From Erythrobacter sp. (GTDB lineage Bacteria > Pseudomonadota > Alphaproteobacteria > Sphingomonadales > Sphingomonadaceae), in NCBI GenBank assembly GCA_013214365.1, contig JABSPI010000034.1:1-6878 (forward strand): a DNA stretch of 6,878 nt. Reading direction: 5' to 3'. Shown piece after piece: positions 6,748-6,878 of the stretch; positions within the stretch are counted from its first letter, which is position 1, and each line of letters begins with the position of its first letter. The notes beneath the pieces are model-generated. The model saw only the letters and a list, made by a program, of their open reading frames with translations. It did not search any database and had not been told where the DNA came from. The position numbers were made by a program, and so were the translations under genes.

Positions 6748-6878
6748 ATGCCTAAAAGCCCGTCCTCGCCTCTTTCCTATCTGATGTCTGCTGGAGCCGC
6801 TCAGGATTACTTGACCCATCGCGGCGGGGTGATTGCACCGCGCGAGGCCAAATTGGTGACGGGTGACGAGCGGGAGGA
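6748..6878 (+). CDS. Unrecognised protein, N-terminal 43 residues only
   Basis: An open frame starts at ATG 6748 and runs 43 codons to the right edge without a stop. The predicted N-terminus is Ser/Pro-rich (MPKSPSSPLSYLMSAGAAQ), followed by a more charged stretch ending LVTGDERE. It shows no signal peptide, membrane segment or family motif that I recognise. A second in-frame ATG at 6784 is an alternative start. Neither has a Shine-Dalgarno, and the frame stays open upstream of 6748 without another ATG nearby. The case for a gene is the TTGACA box ahead of it, the divergent placement from cpdR, and the absence of another gene here. The product cannot be named from this fragment. Confidence 0.42.
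   Translation, partial: MPKSPSSPLSYLMSAGAAQDYLTHRGGVIAPREAKLVTGDERE

Overview
The window looks like ordinary chromosomal core DNA from an alphaproteobacterium, most likely a sphingomonad (Erythrobacteraceae or Sphingomonadaceae). This rests on moderately high GC, a CpdR-type single-domain response regulator close to sphingomonad CpdR as I remember it, a eukaryote-like (type II) NADP isocitrate dehydrogenase, and a KefB/YbaL-like antiporter between alaS and icd. The assignment comes from recognised protein sequence, not from a database search. I see no transposase, integrase, CRISPR array, toxin-antitoxin pair or phage gene.

Layout. Plus strand: the 3' three-quarters of alaS (alanyl-tRNA synthetase, cut by the left edge), then a small three-helix membrane protein 28 bases downstream, probably co-transcribed. 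Its stop codon overlaps tail-to-tail with that of a minus-strand CPA2 cation:proton antiporter carrying an NAD-binding RCK domain. Also on the minus strand and upstream of the antiporter are a strong intrinsic terminator, icd, a 287-base upstream region with a long dyad, a tRNA-Val(GAC) gene, a 176-base gap and cpdR. A 175-base region with several short dyads separates cpdR from a divergent, unrecognised plus-strand reading frame that runs off the right edge.

How the genes relate. They are mostly independent housekeeping functions: translation (alaS, tRNA-Val), the TCA cycle and NADPH supply (icd), ion and pH homeostasis (antiporter), and cell-cycle proteolysis (cpdR). The only likely operon on the plus strand is alaS plus the membrane protein. 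The icd terminator suggests the antiporter has its own promoter or depends on read-through.

I found no convincing previously undescribed system. The points most worth a second look are a chain of two TGATG stop/start overlaps around a nine-codon mini-ORF after alaS, the divergent DUF1232-like membrane protein it leads into, the dyad-rich cpdR intergenic region, and the unidentified gene at the right edge.
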